Assembly (NCBI GenBank): GCA_049514335.1
Contig: JBEKVE010000082.1
Coordinates: forward strand, 1 to 13,691
Direction: 5' to 3'
Length of the DNA: 13,691 nt
From: JBEKVE01 sp049514335
GTDB taxonomy: Bacteria; Actinomycetota; Acidimicrobiia; Acidimicrobiales; UBA8190
The notes under the pieces: model-generated
What the model was told of the DNA's origin: nothing
Databases searched by the model: none
What the model saw: the letters and a program-made list of their open reading frames with translations, nothing else
Shown: positions 1 to 7,309 of the stretch, one piece after another
Position numbering within the stretch: the first letter of the stretch is position 1
How the letters are laid out: every line of letters starts with the position of its first letter
Translations under genes and position numbers: made by a program

Positions 1-26
1 GGTCGTCGCGGTCGTCGCGGTCGTCT
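1..26. repeat. 9-bp direct repeat encoding RDD units
   Basis: The unit GGTCGTCGC occurs twice in full, followed by a third partial copy. On the minus strand it encodes Arg-Asp-Asp repeats in the tail of the GGDEF protein. The array touches the window edge, so its full copy number cannot be seen. Confidence 0.7.
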
Positions 27-1483
27 CTCGCAGGGTGCGACCGATGCCCCCCGCCCCCGCCACCCCCGTCGTCGTCACCGGCGCCACCCCCGTCCCCGGA
101 TGAGCCGCCTCCCGACGGCGGTTGCGTGGGGATGGTCGTCGTCGGTTCGGGGGCGGGGCTCGGCACGGTGGTGGCCGTGGGCGGTACCGGCGTGCCTGGC
201 CCGGGTGGGGGAGCCGGTCCGGTACCCGACGAGCCAGGCGGCGCGGGCGGGTGCGGAGTGGCGACCGTGCTCACCGTCGGCGGCGCGCCGACAGGTGCCG
301 GTGCCGGCGTCGGCGCCGTCGGCCGCTCGACCGCGCTGATGAGCGTCCGCACGAGGCCGGTGCCACGAGTGCTCTGCCCCTCGGCTTCTGTGCCCGTCGG
401 GACCACGCCGGTTCGCAACACCCCTGCCGACGACCGCGCCGGTCGAAGTCCGGCGGGTGCGATGACGGCGAGGGGCCAGTGGAACGGACCCGATGGCGGT
501 TCCGACCCCGACATGGGTGGAACCGGTGTGTCGATCCCGGCCCCACCCGAACCGGCGCTGCCCGTGCCCGCGCCGTGGCCGAGGTCGACCGCCAGGGCGG
601 CGGCACTGCCGGAGACGACGAGGACAGCGCCCGCCACCGCGGCGGCGACGATCGTCCGCCGCCTGGCCCCGGCGCGTCCCGAGGTGCGACGCCACTGGCG
701 CCGGCGGGCATAGAGATCCGCGTCCGCCGCCTGGAGCAGTACCTGCGGATCGTCGGGGGCACCGGGACCCGCCCCCGTCAGGCTGGCGACGCCCCAACTG
801 AAGGCCGGTGCGCCGAAGTGCACGGCCCGGCGCAGCATCGACGCCGTTCCGGCGATGTCTGTGTACGGGGCGAGGACCACGAACTCGTCACCCCCGACGC
901 GGTACAGGGAGTCGGCGCTGCGCAGCGCGCCCCGCACGGCGTCGACGAGGGCCAGCAGGCAGGCATCGCCGGCGGCGTGTCCCTCGGTGTCGTTGATGCC
1001 CTTCAGGCCGTCGAGGTCGAGGACGGCGACCGAGACGTCGAGTCCGGAGCGCACCGCTCCCCGCACGGCCCGACCGAGCTCCTCGTCGAGGGCCAGCCGG
1101 TTGGCGCAAGCGGTGAGCGGATCGGTGCGGGCGGCGGCCCGCAGCAGCGCCGATGCACCCTCCACCGCCTCCATGATCAGGTGGTCGAGGACGCGTTGTG
1201 CCTCGGCCCCCGACACGGCCAGCACTTCGCGCAGGCAGGCCAGCGTGGCCACTGCCTCGGCCGGCGACGCGCAGCGGGCGCCCCAGCTCCGCCCGGCGCG
1301 GGCCAGCGCCGGCGTGGTGCTGCCTCGTCGGAGGGCAGGGCCGAGCGCCGTGACCAGGAACGCAGCTTCGGGCCCCGAGCAGTGCTCTGGATCGGCGGAA
1401 CGTTCGCGGCACCGTGCGCGCCACGTGTCGAGGACCTCGTGGCGTGGCGGGAGTCGGCTGACGTGCGAATTCAGCTCGGCCAC
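1..1483 (-). CDS. Diguanylate cyclase (GGDEF) with C-terminal membrane helix and Pro/Thr-rich tail, 3' end off the window
   Basis: The protein makes cyclic di-GMP from two GTP. Reading the minus strand from GTG 1483, residues 1-120 are helical with no sensor I recognise. The GGDEF domain spans about 121-270: it opens with DPLTACANR, has DLDGLKGIND, and carries an intact active site GGDEF at 197-201. The inhibitory I-site is also intact: RSAD at 188-191, five residues before GGDEF. A hydrophobic helix follows at about 277-302 behind a basic stretch, then at least 190 residues rich in Pro, Thr, Ala, Gly and Asp, ending in RDD repeats at the window edge. No stop codon is met, so the C terminus is missing. 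Membrane GGDEF proteins usually have the sensor and helices before the cyclase; here the order is reversed. The start is uncertain: AGGAAG sits very close to GTG 1483, and the frame stays open upstream to about 1597 with another GTG at 1585. The domain call is firm. Confidence 0.85.
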   Translation of the reverse strand, partial: MAELNSHVSRLPPRHEVLDTWRARCRERSADPEHCSGPEAAFLVTALGPALRRGSTTPALARAGRSWGARCASPAEAVATLACLREVLAVSGAEAQRVLDHLIMEAVEGASALLRAAARTDPLTACANRLALDEELGRAVRGAVRSGLDVSVAVLDLDGLKGINDTEGHAAGDACLLALVDAVRGALRSADSLYRVGGDEFVVLAPYTDIAGTASMLRRAVHFGAPAFSWGVASLTGAGPGAPDDPQVLLQAADADLYARRRQWRRTSGRAGARRRTIVAAAVAGAVLVVSGSAAALAVDLGHGAGTGSAGSGGAGIDTPVPPMSGSEPPSGPFHWPLAVIAPAGLRPARSSAGVLRTGVVPTGTEAEGQSTRGTGLVRTLISAVERPTAPTPAPAPVGAPPTVSTVATPHPPAPPGSSGTGPAPPPGPGTPVPPTATTVPSPAPEPTTTIPTQPPSGGGSSGDGGGAGDDDGGGGGGGHRSHPARDDRDDRDD

Positions 1484-1975
1484 CTTCCTGTGTGCGATGT
1501 GTGATCTCTGAAGGGCGTGTCGAAGTGGCCCTGTGCAGGTCCTCGGGACCGGGGGACTCCGTGTCGGGTCCGCCGGTTTGCCCACCGCCGGTCGGACTCA
1601 CCGCAGCGGCTTGAACCCGATGCCGGCTTGAACCCGCTGCCGGGGTGCGCCCGCTGCCGGCTTGAAGCTCGCTGCCGGGGCGCGCGCCGCCAAGGGGTGC
1701 ACCATGACGGGTGCAGGTGGGGCGACGTGGCGCGCCCACCGGGCGATGGCGCCTGTGCCCCCTTCCCCTCTTCGGCGCCCTCGGGTCCGACTTCGACTGA
1801 GGCGATCATCGCGCTGAGTAGCCGTTCCCTCACAGCTCGCGTCGTCGCGTCTTCCCAGGTGGACGCGGCGTTGCGCGGAAATTGCGAAACGATTCTGTTG
1901 ACGGAGTGCAGGGTGTGCTCGGAGGGTCAACGGAGCAGAATGGTGCTGTCACCGCCCCGTCGTACGCTGGGTGTC
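1484..1975. other. Divergent intergenic region between the GGDEF gene and mnmA
   Basis: About 490 bases lie between the two divergent genes. I see no tRNA, riboswitch or convincing ORF. The mnmA frame is open back to 1517, but those extra 150 residues are Arg/Pro/Ala-rich, cross the tandem repeat, and resemble nothing at the N terminus of MnmA. The visible contents are the 17-bp repeat array (1608-1691), a relatively AT-rich patch at about 1870-1900, a TTGAC/GTCAA inverted pair (1898-1902 and 1926-1930), and the TACGCT box just before mnmA. Confidence 0.7.
1608..1691. repeat. Degenerate 17-bp tandem repeat
   Basis: Four adjacent units occupy 1608-1624, 1625-1641, 1642-1658 and 1659-1676, with a partial fifth to about 1691. 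Units 1 and 2 read GGCTTGAACCCG(A/C)TGCC and differ at one base. Unit 3 (GGGGTGCGCCCGCTGCC) keeps the end of the unit. Unit 4 is 18 bases. The GG start and GCTGCC end are the most conserved parts. The array lies outside the likely coding regions. Confidence 0.75.
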
Positions 1976-1976
1976 G
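1963..1976 (+). promoter_or_regulatory. Leaderless-type -10 box of mnmA
   Basis: TACGCT at 1963-1968 fits the actinobacterial -10 consensus TANNNT. Exactly seven bases separate it from GTG 1976, so transcription would begin at or next to the start codon. No good -35 is visible. The same box and spacing precede ligA. Confidence 0.55.
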
Positions 1977-3109
1977 TGCGCGTGCTCGTAGCCATGTCGG
2001 GCGGGGTCGACTCGTCGGTGGCCGCAGCCCTCCTCGCCGAACAGGGCCACGACGTGGTGGGCGCCACCCTCAAGCTCTGGGGCGGACCCAGCGACAGCGG
2101 GTGCTGCTCGGTGGCAGACGTCGATGACGCCCGACGTGTGGCCGACCAGCTCGGCCTCGACCACCACGTGTTCAACTTCACCGAGTTGTTCGAGGACGCG
2201 GTCGTCTCCCCCTACGTCGCCGACCACGCCTCGGGCCGGACCCCCAACCCGTGTATCGAGTGCAACCGCCGGGTGAAGTTCGGTCACCTCCTCGAACGTT
2301 GCGTGCGCCTCGGCTTCGACATGCTCGCCACCGGTCACCACGCCCGTGTGGTCCCCGCCGACGGGGCGCCGCGCCTGTACCGGGGGGTCGACCGGGCCAA
2401 GGACCAGAGCTACGTGCTTGCCGGGCTCGGGCTCGCTGAGCTCGGGCGGGTGGTGCTGCCCGTGGGGGAGTTGACCAAGGCCGAGGTCCGTTCCCGCGCC
2501 AGCGCCCTCGGGCTCCGCACCGCCGACAAGCCTGACAGCCAGGACGTGTGCTTCATCCACGGTGCCACCGGTCGGCGTGGGTTCCTGTCGCAGCGGACCA
2601 CCCTTCACCGCGCCGACCTGGTCGACGTGTCGAGCGGCGCGGTGGTCGGAACCGTGCCCGCCGCCGAGCTCGTCACCGTGGGCCAGCGCCGGGGCCTGGG
2701 CGTGTCGGGGGACGGTCGGCGTCGCTATGCCCTGTCGGTCGATGTGGCGGCCCGCCGAGTGACGGTGGGTGACGCGACGCAGGCCACCGCCACCGATGTG
2801 CGGGTTGGTCCGCCCCGTTGGTCGGGACCGGCCCTCGCCCCCGGTGACCGAGCCTGGGCCCAGACGAGCGCCCACGGAGCGCCGGCGCGCTGCACGTGGA
2901 GCCGAAGAGCCGTCGTCTTCGACGCCCCGCACCCCCTCGTCGCTCCCGGCCAGACCGTGGCGCTGTACCACGATGCGGATCCGGATGCTGTGGCCGGCGC
3001 CGTCATCGCCGAGAGCACGCCCGTCGCCGAGAGCACACCCGTCGCGGAGGGCACGGTCGTGGCAGGGGGCGCGGCGGTCACCTCGTCCAGCACCCGCATC
3101 ACGGGCTGA
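1976..3109 (+). CDS. mnmA: tRNA-specific 2-thiouridylase MnmA
   Basis: MnmA adds sulfur to position 2 of the wobble uridine (U34) of tRNA-Lys, -Glu and -Gln, in the cytoplasm, using ATP and a relayed sulfur. The 377-residue product starts VRVLVAMSGGVDSS, the PP-loop ATPase motif. The catalytic Cys is C93 in NPCIECN and the second, persulfide-bearing Cys is C192 in DSQDVCFI. GHHAR and KDQSYVL are further family motifs. The length is close to E. coli MnmA (368), but the C terminus is odd: after the normal end it carries three hexapeptides (AESTPV, AESTPV, AEGTVV) and a Ser/Thr-rich end. GTG 1976 is preferred because it matches the family N terminus and lies seven bases after TACGCT. ATG 1940, in frame with a nearby GGAG, is the alternative and would add 12 residues. 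ligA follows after 20 bases. Confidence 0.95.
   Translation: MRVLVAMSGGVDSSVAAALLAEQGHDVVGATLKLWGGPSDSGCCSVADVDDARRVADQLGLDHHVFNFTELFEDAVVSPYVADHASGRTPNPCIECNRRVKFGHLLERCVRLGFDMLATGHHARVVPADGAPRLYRGVDRAKDQSYVLAGLGLAELGRVVLPVGELTKAEVRSRASALGLRTADKPDSQDVCFIHGATGRRGFLSQRTTLHRADLVDVSSGAVVGTVPAAELVTVGQRRGLGVSGDGRRRYALSVDVAARRVTVGDATQATATDVRVGPPRWSGPALAPGDRAWAQTSAHGAPARCTWSRRAVVFDAPHPLVAPGQTVALYHDADPDAVAGAVIAESTPVAESTPVAEGTVVAGGAAVTSSSTRITG
3008..3061 (+). repeat. 18-bp in-frame tandem repeat in the mnmA 3' end
   Basis: Three units lie at 3008-3025, 3026-3043 and 3044-3061. The first two (GCCGAGAGCACGCCCGTC and its copy) differ by one base; the third is diverged. They encode AESTPV, AESTPV and AEGTVV. 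The near-identity of units 1 and 2 suggests recent duplication. Confidence 0.8.
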
Positions 3110-3116
3110 GCACCGG

Positions 3117-3130
3117 TACGCTCCCGCGCA
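3117..3130 (+). promoter_or_regulatory. Leaderless-type -10 box of ligA
   Basis: TACGCT at 3117-3122 is followed by seven bases and then ATG 3130, identical in sequence and spacing to the mnmA box. It sits in the 20-base gap after the mnmA stop, so ligA probably has its own start of transcription besides any read-through. No Shine-Dalgarno sequence or clear -35 is visible. Confidence 0.55.
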
Positions 3131-5271
3131 TGTCGGACGAGACCCGCCCGGCTTCCGACGCCCGGCGGGCGGAGGAGCTTCGGCACCTCATCTCCCACCA
3201 CATCGAGCGCTATTACGCGCTCGACTCCCCCGAGATCGCCGACTCCGAGTACGACGAGCTCGTCCGCGAGCTCCGGGCCCTCGAGGACGCCAATCCCGAT
3301 CTCGTCACACTGGACTCGCCGACGCGTCGTGTGGCGGGCGAGCACTCCGTGCTGTTCTCCCCGGTACACCACCGCACCCCCATGATGAGCCTCGACGACG
3401 CCTTCGGCATCGACGAGCTCCACGCCTGGTTCGAGCGGATGCTGCGCGTGGCGCCCGAAACGGCCGAGGCCGCCTTTGTGTGTGAGCTGAAGATCGACGG
3501 ACTCGCCATGTCGCTCGTGTACGAGGATGGGCGTCTGGTCCAGGCGGCGACGCGTGGCGACGGGGTCACCGGTGACGACGTCACGGCCAACGTGGCGACC
3601 ATCGCCGTGGTCCCTCCGGCGATCACGTGGCCAAAGGACCACGGTCGACGACCGTCGCGCCTCGAGGTGCGGGGAGAGGTCTACATGCCGGTGTCCTCGT
3701 TCGAGCAGCTGAACCGGCGTCAGCTCGAAGCGGGCCTGAAGGTGTTTGCCAACCCCCGCAACTCGGCAGCCGGGTCGCTGCGCCAGAAGGATGCCAGGAT
3801 CACCGCCTCGCGGGACCTGTCGTTCTGGGCGTACCAGCTGGGCGACGTCGAAGGCGGGGGCGCGCCGGTCACCAGCCACAGCGACGCCCTGGCCTTGCTC
3901 CGGCGGTGCGGGTTCCCGGTTGAACCCGAGGTCTCGGTGGTGCGGGGCACGGCTGACGTGGAGGCCTACTGCCGGCGCTGGGAGGAGCACCGCCATGACC
4001 TCGACTTCGAGATCGATGGCGTGGTGGTCAAGGTGGACGACCTCGACCTGCAGCGGCGGCTGGGGACGACGTCGCGCGCCCCGCGCTGGGCCATCGCCTT
4101 CAAGTTCCCACCCGAGGAGCGCACCACCACGCTGCGAAGCATCATGGTGTCGATCGGGCGCACAGGGCGGGCCACGCCCTTTGCCGTGCTCGATCCGGTG
4201 TTCGTGGGTGGTTCGACGGTGGGGCTCGCCACGCTGCACAACGAGGACCAGGTCCGATTGAAAGACGTTCGCCCCGGCGACACCGTGATCGTGCGCAAGG
4301 CGGGCGACGTCATCCCCGAGGTGGTCGGGCCGGTGCTCTCCGCCCGGCGCCGCGGCGCCCGGCGGTGGCACTTCCCGACGACGTGCCCGAGCTGCGGCAG
4401 CCCCCTGGTGCGGTTACCGGGCGAGAGCGACACGTTCTGTACCAACATCGACTGCCCCGCCCAGCGCGTGCAGCGCATCGTCCACTTCGCCTCGCGTGGT
4501 GCCCTCGATATCGAGGGTCTGGGGGAGAAGCGCGTCGTGCAGCTGGTGGAGGCGGGCCTGTTGTCCGACCCCGGCGACATCTACGCGTTGCGCCCCGAGG
4601 CGCTCGTGGGTCTGGAACGCTTCGGTGACCTGTCGGTCGACAACTTGCTGGCTGCCGTGGAGGCATCGAAGAGCAGGCCGCTCAGCCGACTCCTCGTCGG
4701 TCTCGGCATCCGCCATCTCGGTCCCACCGGGAGCAGGGCCATGGCGCGCGCCTACGGCTCGCTCGACGCGCTCATGGATCTCGACGTGGCCGAGCTTGCC
4801 GCCGTGGACGGCATCGGGCCGGTCATCGCCGACAGCGTGGTGGAGTTCTTCACCTCGCCGCCCAACCGCGCCGTGATCGACAGGCTGCGCGCCGCCGGAG
4901 TCGGCCTGGTCGAACCGGGCAGCCCCGCCGCCGGTGTCGGACGGGGTCCGGCCGGCGCGGCATCGGCTCCTGGCGCCGCAGGGGAGCAGGGTGCGCCAGG
5001 CCCCGGCGGTGCCGTCTCTCCGACCCTGGCGGGACGGTCCGTGGTCGTCACCGGGACGCTCGAGGGTTACACCCGCGAGGAGGCGGAGGAGGCCATCTTG
5101 GCTCGGGGAGGCAAGTCCCCCGGAAGCGTGTCGGCTCGGACGTGGGCGGTGGTGGTGGGCACCGAGCCGGGCGCGGCCAAGCGAAAAAAGGCAGAGGACC
5201 TGGGGATACCCGTCGTCGACGGGGACAGGTTCGCCGAGCTGCTCGACACCGGCGAGATCCCCGGCTCCTGA
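3130..5271 (+). CDS. ligA: NAD-dependent DNA ligase LigA
   Basis: LigA seals nicks in replication and repair by NAD-dependent adenylation. The 713-residue product has the full family layout. Domain Ia (about 1-65, with YYALDSPEIADSEYDEL) binds NMN. The adenylation domain has the lysine nucleophile K121 in ELKIDGLAM, plus FANPRNSAAGSLRQ and DGVVVKVDD. An OB fold follows (about 326-410, with LATLHNEDQ). The Cys4 zinc finger is C419, C422, C437 and C442. Helix-hairpin-helix repeats come next, and a BRCT domain begins near 633 (SVVVTGTLEGYTREEAE). It is longer than E. coli LigA (671), largely through a low-complexity Gly/Ala/Pro linker of about 39 residues (594-632) between the helix-hairpin-helix and BRCT parts. 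ATG 3130 gives the normal N terminus and sits seven bases after a TACGCT box. The frame is open further upstream, but only through mnmA in another frame. Confidence 0.97.
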   Translation: MSDETRPASDARRAEELRHLISHHIERYYALDSPEIADSEYDELVRELRALEDANPDLVTLDSPTRRVAGEHSVLFSPVHHRTPMMSLDDAFGIDELHAWFERMLRVAPETAEAAFVCELKIDGLAMSLVYEDGRLVQAATRGDGVTGDDVTANVATIAVVPPAITWPKDHGRRPSRLEVRGEVYMPVSSFEQLNRRQLEAGLKVFANPRNSAAGSLRQKDARITASRDLSFWAYQLGDVEGGGAPVTSHSDALALLRRCGFPVEPEVSVVRGTADVEAYCRRWEEHRHDLDFEIDGVVVKVDDLDLQRRLGTTSRAPRWAIAFKFPPEERTTTLRSIMVSIGRTGRATPFAVLDPVFVGGSTVGLATLHNEDQVRLKDVRPGDTVIVRKAGDVIPEVVGPVLSARRRGARRWHFPTTCPSCGSPLVRLPGESDTFCTNIDCPAQRVQRIVHFASRGALDIEGLGEKRVVQLVEAGLLSDPGDIYALRPEALVGLERFGDLSVDNLLAAVEASKSRPLSRLLVGLGIRHLGPTGSRAMARAYGSLDALMDLDVAELAAVDGIGPVIADSVVEFFTSPPNRAVIDRLRAAGVGLVEPGSPAAGVGRGPAGAASAPGAAGEQGAPGPGGAVSPTLAGRSVVVTGTLEGYTREEAEEAILARGGKSPGSVSARTWAVVVGTEPGAAKRKKAEDLGIPVVDGDRFAELLDTGEIPGS

Positions 5272-5276
5272 GCCCT

Positions 5277-5310
5277 GGGCCACTGGCCCGGCACGAACGC
5301 GGCCGTTCGT
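5277..5310 (+). terminator. Possible double-hairpin terminator after ligA
   Basis: Two inverted repeats lie just after the ligA stop. GGGCC-ACT-GGCCC spans 5278-5288 within the arms GGGCCA/TGGCCC (5277-5289). ACGAACG-CGGC-CGTTCGT spans 5293-5310 with a perfect 7-bp stem. There is no T-run afterwards, so this would be a U-less hairpin of the kind proposed for high-GC Actinobacteria. The second palindrome could instead be a protein-binding site in the kinase promoter region. Confidence 0.4.
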
Positions 5311-5352
5311 TCACGTGCGGTGGCCGTCCACCGCTCGCGGGCCGGCCGTCGG

Positions 5353-5370
5353 TACCCTGGATCGGGCCCA
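5353..5370 (+). promoter_or_regulatory. -10-like box before the Ser/Thr kinase gene
   Basis: TACCCT at 5353-5358 fits TANNNT. ATG 5370 begins 11 bases after its end, so a transcript starting about seven bases downstream would carry only a few untranslated bases. No strong Shine-Dalgarno sequence is present. Confidence 0.45.
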
Positions 5371-7304
5371 TGTCGACGATCACCGAATCAATCGGGCGGG
5401 TCCTGGCCGGCCGCTACCGCATCGAATCCGCGCTCGGAAGCGGCGCGTCCGCCAACGTGTTCGCCGCCTTCGACACCACCCTGCAACGGCGGGTGGCGGT
5501 GAAGGTGCTGCACCCCGCCCTCGCCGCCGACGCAGGCTTCCTCCGTCGCTTCCGATCCGAGGCCCAGTCGGCCGCTGCCCTCACCAATCCCCACGTCCTC
5601 GCCGTGTACGACTGGGGGGAGGACGTCCAGGGCCCGTTCCTCGTGCTCGAGTTCCTGGGAGGCGGGTCGGTGCGCGACATGCTCGACCAGGGCACGCGCC
5701 TGAGCGTCGCCCAGGCCGTGGCGGTCGGGATCCAGGCTGCCGATGGGCTCGCCTACGCCCACGGCCGGGGCTTCGTCCACCGCGACGTCAAGCCTGCCAA
5801 CTTGCTGTTCGACACCGAGGGGCGCTTGCGCGTTGCCGACTTCGGCCTGGCCCGCGCCCTGTCCGAGGCGGCCATGACCGAGCCCGAGGGCACGGCCGTG
5901 GGAACGGCCCGCTATGCCGCGCCCGAACAGGCGCAAGGACAGACGATGGACGGCCGGGCCGACGTCTACGCCCTCGCCCTCGTGCTGTACGAGGCGGTCA
6001 CCGGCGTCGTCCCCTTCACTGCCGACACGATCATGGCGACGCTGCTCGCCCGTGTCGGTGCTCCCCTGCCGGGTCACGACGCACTCGGCCCGCTGGCCGC
6101 GGTCCTGACCCGGGCGGCCGCGCCGGACGTGGACGACCGGCTCGACGCCGCCGCCCTCGCCGCCGCGTTGCGCCGTCTCGCCACCGAGCTGCCCGCGCCC
6201 GAGCCCCTCCGTCTGGCCGGCGCCGGCGGTGTGGGTGTCATGCCCGTGCGGCCCGTCGCCCCCCCCGAGCACCGCGACCTCACCGAGCACGGCATGGTGG
6301 CGCCCCCACCATCGACCGGAGGGGGCCGCCGTCTGCGTGGTGGCGACGATCCCGACGTGCTCGCCTTCGCCGCCGCCGTGGGTCTCACCGCCGACCCGCC
6401 CGTGGCCCGGCGTCGGCGCCGGCGCTGGCCCTGGGTCACCCTCGTGGTGGTGCTCGTGGTCGCAGCCGCCGGAGCCGGTGTGTACGTCACGCTCAAGAAG
6501 ACGAAGCTCCTGACGCCCAGCCACAAGCTGGCGGTCATCACCGGGCTCACCACCACGCAGGCCGACGCCGCGCTGCACCACGACCGCCTCACCGTCGCCG
6601 TCGTGGGTCACCGCCCCTCGATCACCGCGCCCGTGGGCCAGATCCTGCGCCAGATCCCGGGACCGGGGACCAAGCTCAAGGAGGGGAGCACGGTGTCGGT
6701 CGTCGAGTCGTCGGGGCCGCCGCCGGTGGCGGTGCCCTCCCTGGCGGGCCTGACCGGAGACTGCCCTGCGGCCTCCGCCGTGCTGACGAAGGCCCACCTC
6801 GTGCCGGCCTGCACCGACACCAACTCCACCAGCGTGGCCAAGGGAACGGTGATCGACTGGAACCCGAAGAACTCCGCCCTCTACGGCTCCACCATCACCG
6901 TCACCGTGTCGTCGGGACCACCGCTCGAGAACATCGCGTCGCTGACCGGGCAGACGTGCCAGGGGGCGACCACCACGCTGACGGCCGTCGGCCTGGTGGG
7001 GGCGTGCACCCAGCAGTACACCACCTCGGGGGTGCCGACCGGCCAGGTCATCAGCTGGAGCCCGACGGGGCAGGCCCCCGAGGGCTCGACCGTGGCCATC
7101 GTCATCTCGGAAGGCCCTCCGCTCGTGACCGTGCCGGCCTCCATCGTGGGTGAGACCGTGGCCGAGGCCATCACCACCCTTCAGAACGCCAATCTCGTGC
7201 CCGGCACCGACCAGGGCCCGCTGTCGGGGCACGTGTTCGACTCCGATCCGTCCCCGGGCGCGCAGGTCCCCGAGGGCTCGACGGTCACGCTCTACAGCCG
7301 GTAG
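5370..7304 (+). CDS. Membrane Ser/Thr protein kinase with four PASTA domains (PknB/StkP type)
   Basis: This 644-residue protein is a transmembrane Hanks-type kinase. The cytoplasmic kinase domain starts near residue 16 with the Gly loop LGSGASANVF. It has the ATP lysine K45 (VAVKVL), the helix-C glutamate E64, the catalytic D139 in HRDVKPANLL, D157 in DFGLAR, and an activation loop with several Thr before GTARYAAPEQ, so it should be active. A Pro/Gly-rich juxtamembrane stretch ends in a run of Arg before one helix at about 353-377. Four extracellular PASTA repeats begin near 383, 452, 519 and 585; in PknB-type kinases these bind peptidoglycan fragments or lipid II. Repeats 2 and 3 each hold two Cys 16 residues apart. 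The usual neighbours of pknB (pbpA, rodA, FHA and phosphatase genes) are absent, so I give no gene symbol. The start is ATG 5370, which gives a typical MSTIT...LAGRYRIE beginning. Confidence 0.93.
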   Translation: MSTITESIGRVLAGRYRIESALGSGASANVFAAFDTTLQRRVAVKVLHPALAADAGFLRRFRSEAQSAAALTNPHVLAVYDWGEDVQGPFLVLEFLGGGSVRDMLDQGTRLSVAQAVAVGIQAADGLAYAHGRGFVHRDVKPANLLFDTEGRLRVADFGLARALSEAAMTEPEGTAVGTARYAAPEQAQGQTMDGRADVYALALVLYEAVTGVVPFTADTIMATLLARVGAPLPGHDALGPLAAVLTRAAAPDVDDRLDAAALAAALRRLATELPAPEPLRLAGAGGVGVMPVRPVAPPEHRDLTEHGMVAPPPSTGGGRRLRGGDDPDVLAFAAAVGLTADPPVARRRRRRWPWVTLVVVLVVAAAGAGVYVTLKKTKLLTPSHKLAVITGLTTTQADAALHHDRLTVAVVGHRPSITAPVGQILRQIPGPGTKLKEGSTVSVVESSGPPPVAVPSLAGLTGDCPAASAVLTKAHLVPACTDTNSTSVAKGTVIDWNPKNSALYGSTITVTVSSGPPLENIASLTGQTCQGATTTLTAVGLVGACTQQYTTSGVPTGQVISWSPTGQAPEGSTVAIVISEGPPLVTVPASIVGETVAEAITTLQNANLVPGTDQGPLSGHVFDSDPSPGAQVPEGSTVTLYSR

Positions 7305-7309
7305 CGCGG

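Noticed and set aside
122..1504. Long plus-strand open frame opposite the GGDEF gene
   Set aside because: It is Arg/Gly-rich antisense shadow sequence; the minus frame encodes a clear GGDEF domain.
1608..1691. CRISPR array
   Set aside because: The units are adjacent with no spacers, only about 17 bases long and degenerate, and no cas gene is present.
888..1739. Minus-strand open frame with many Arg and Gly residues overlapping the GGDEF region
   Set aside because: It is an out-of-frame reading of the GGDEF gene; the correct frame begins with GTG and so is easily missed.
1517..1975. 150-residue N-terminal extension of mnmA from ATG 1517
   Set aside because: The sequence is Arg/Pro/Ala-rich, crosses the 17-bp tandem repeat, has no resemblance to MnmA, and the promoter box with GTG 1976 gives the normal N terminus.
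2725..4371. Long minus-strand open frame opposite ligA
   Set aside because: It is antisense to strongly conserved LigA motifs and lacks any recognisable domain.
5388..7232. Long minus-strand open frame opposite the kinase gene
   Set aside because: It mirrors the kinase coding sequence and is Gly/His/Arg-rich without motifs.
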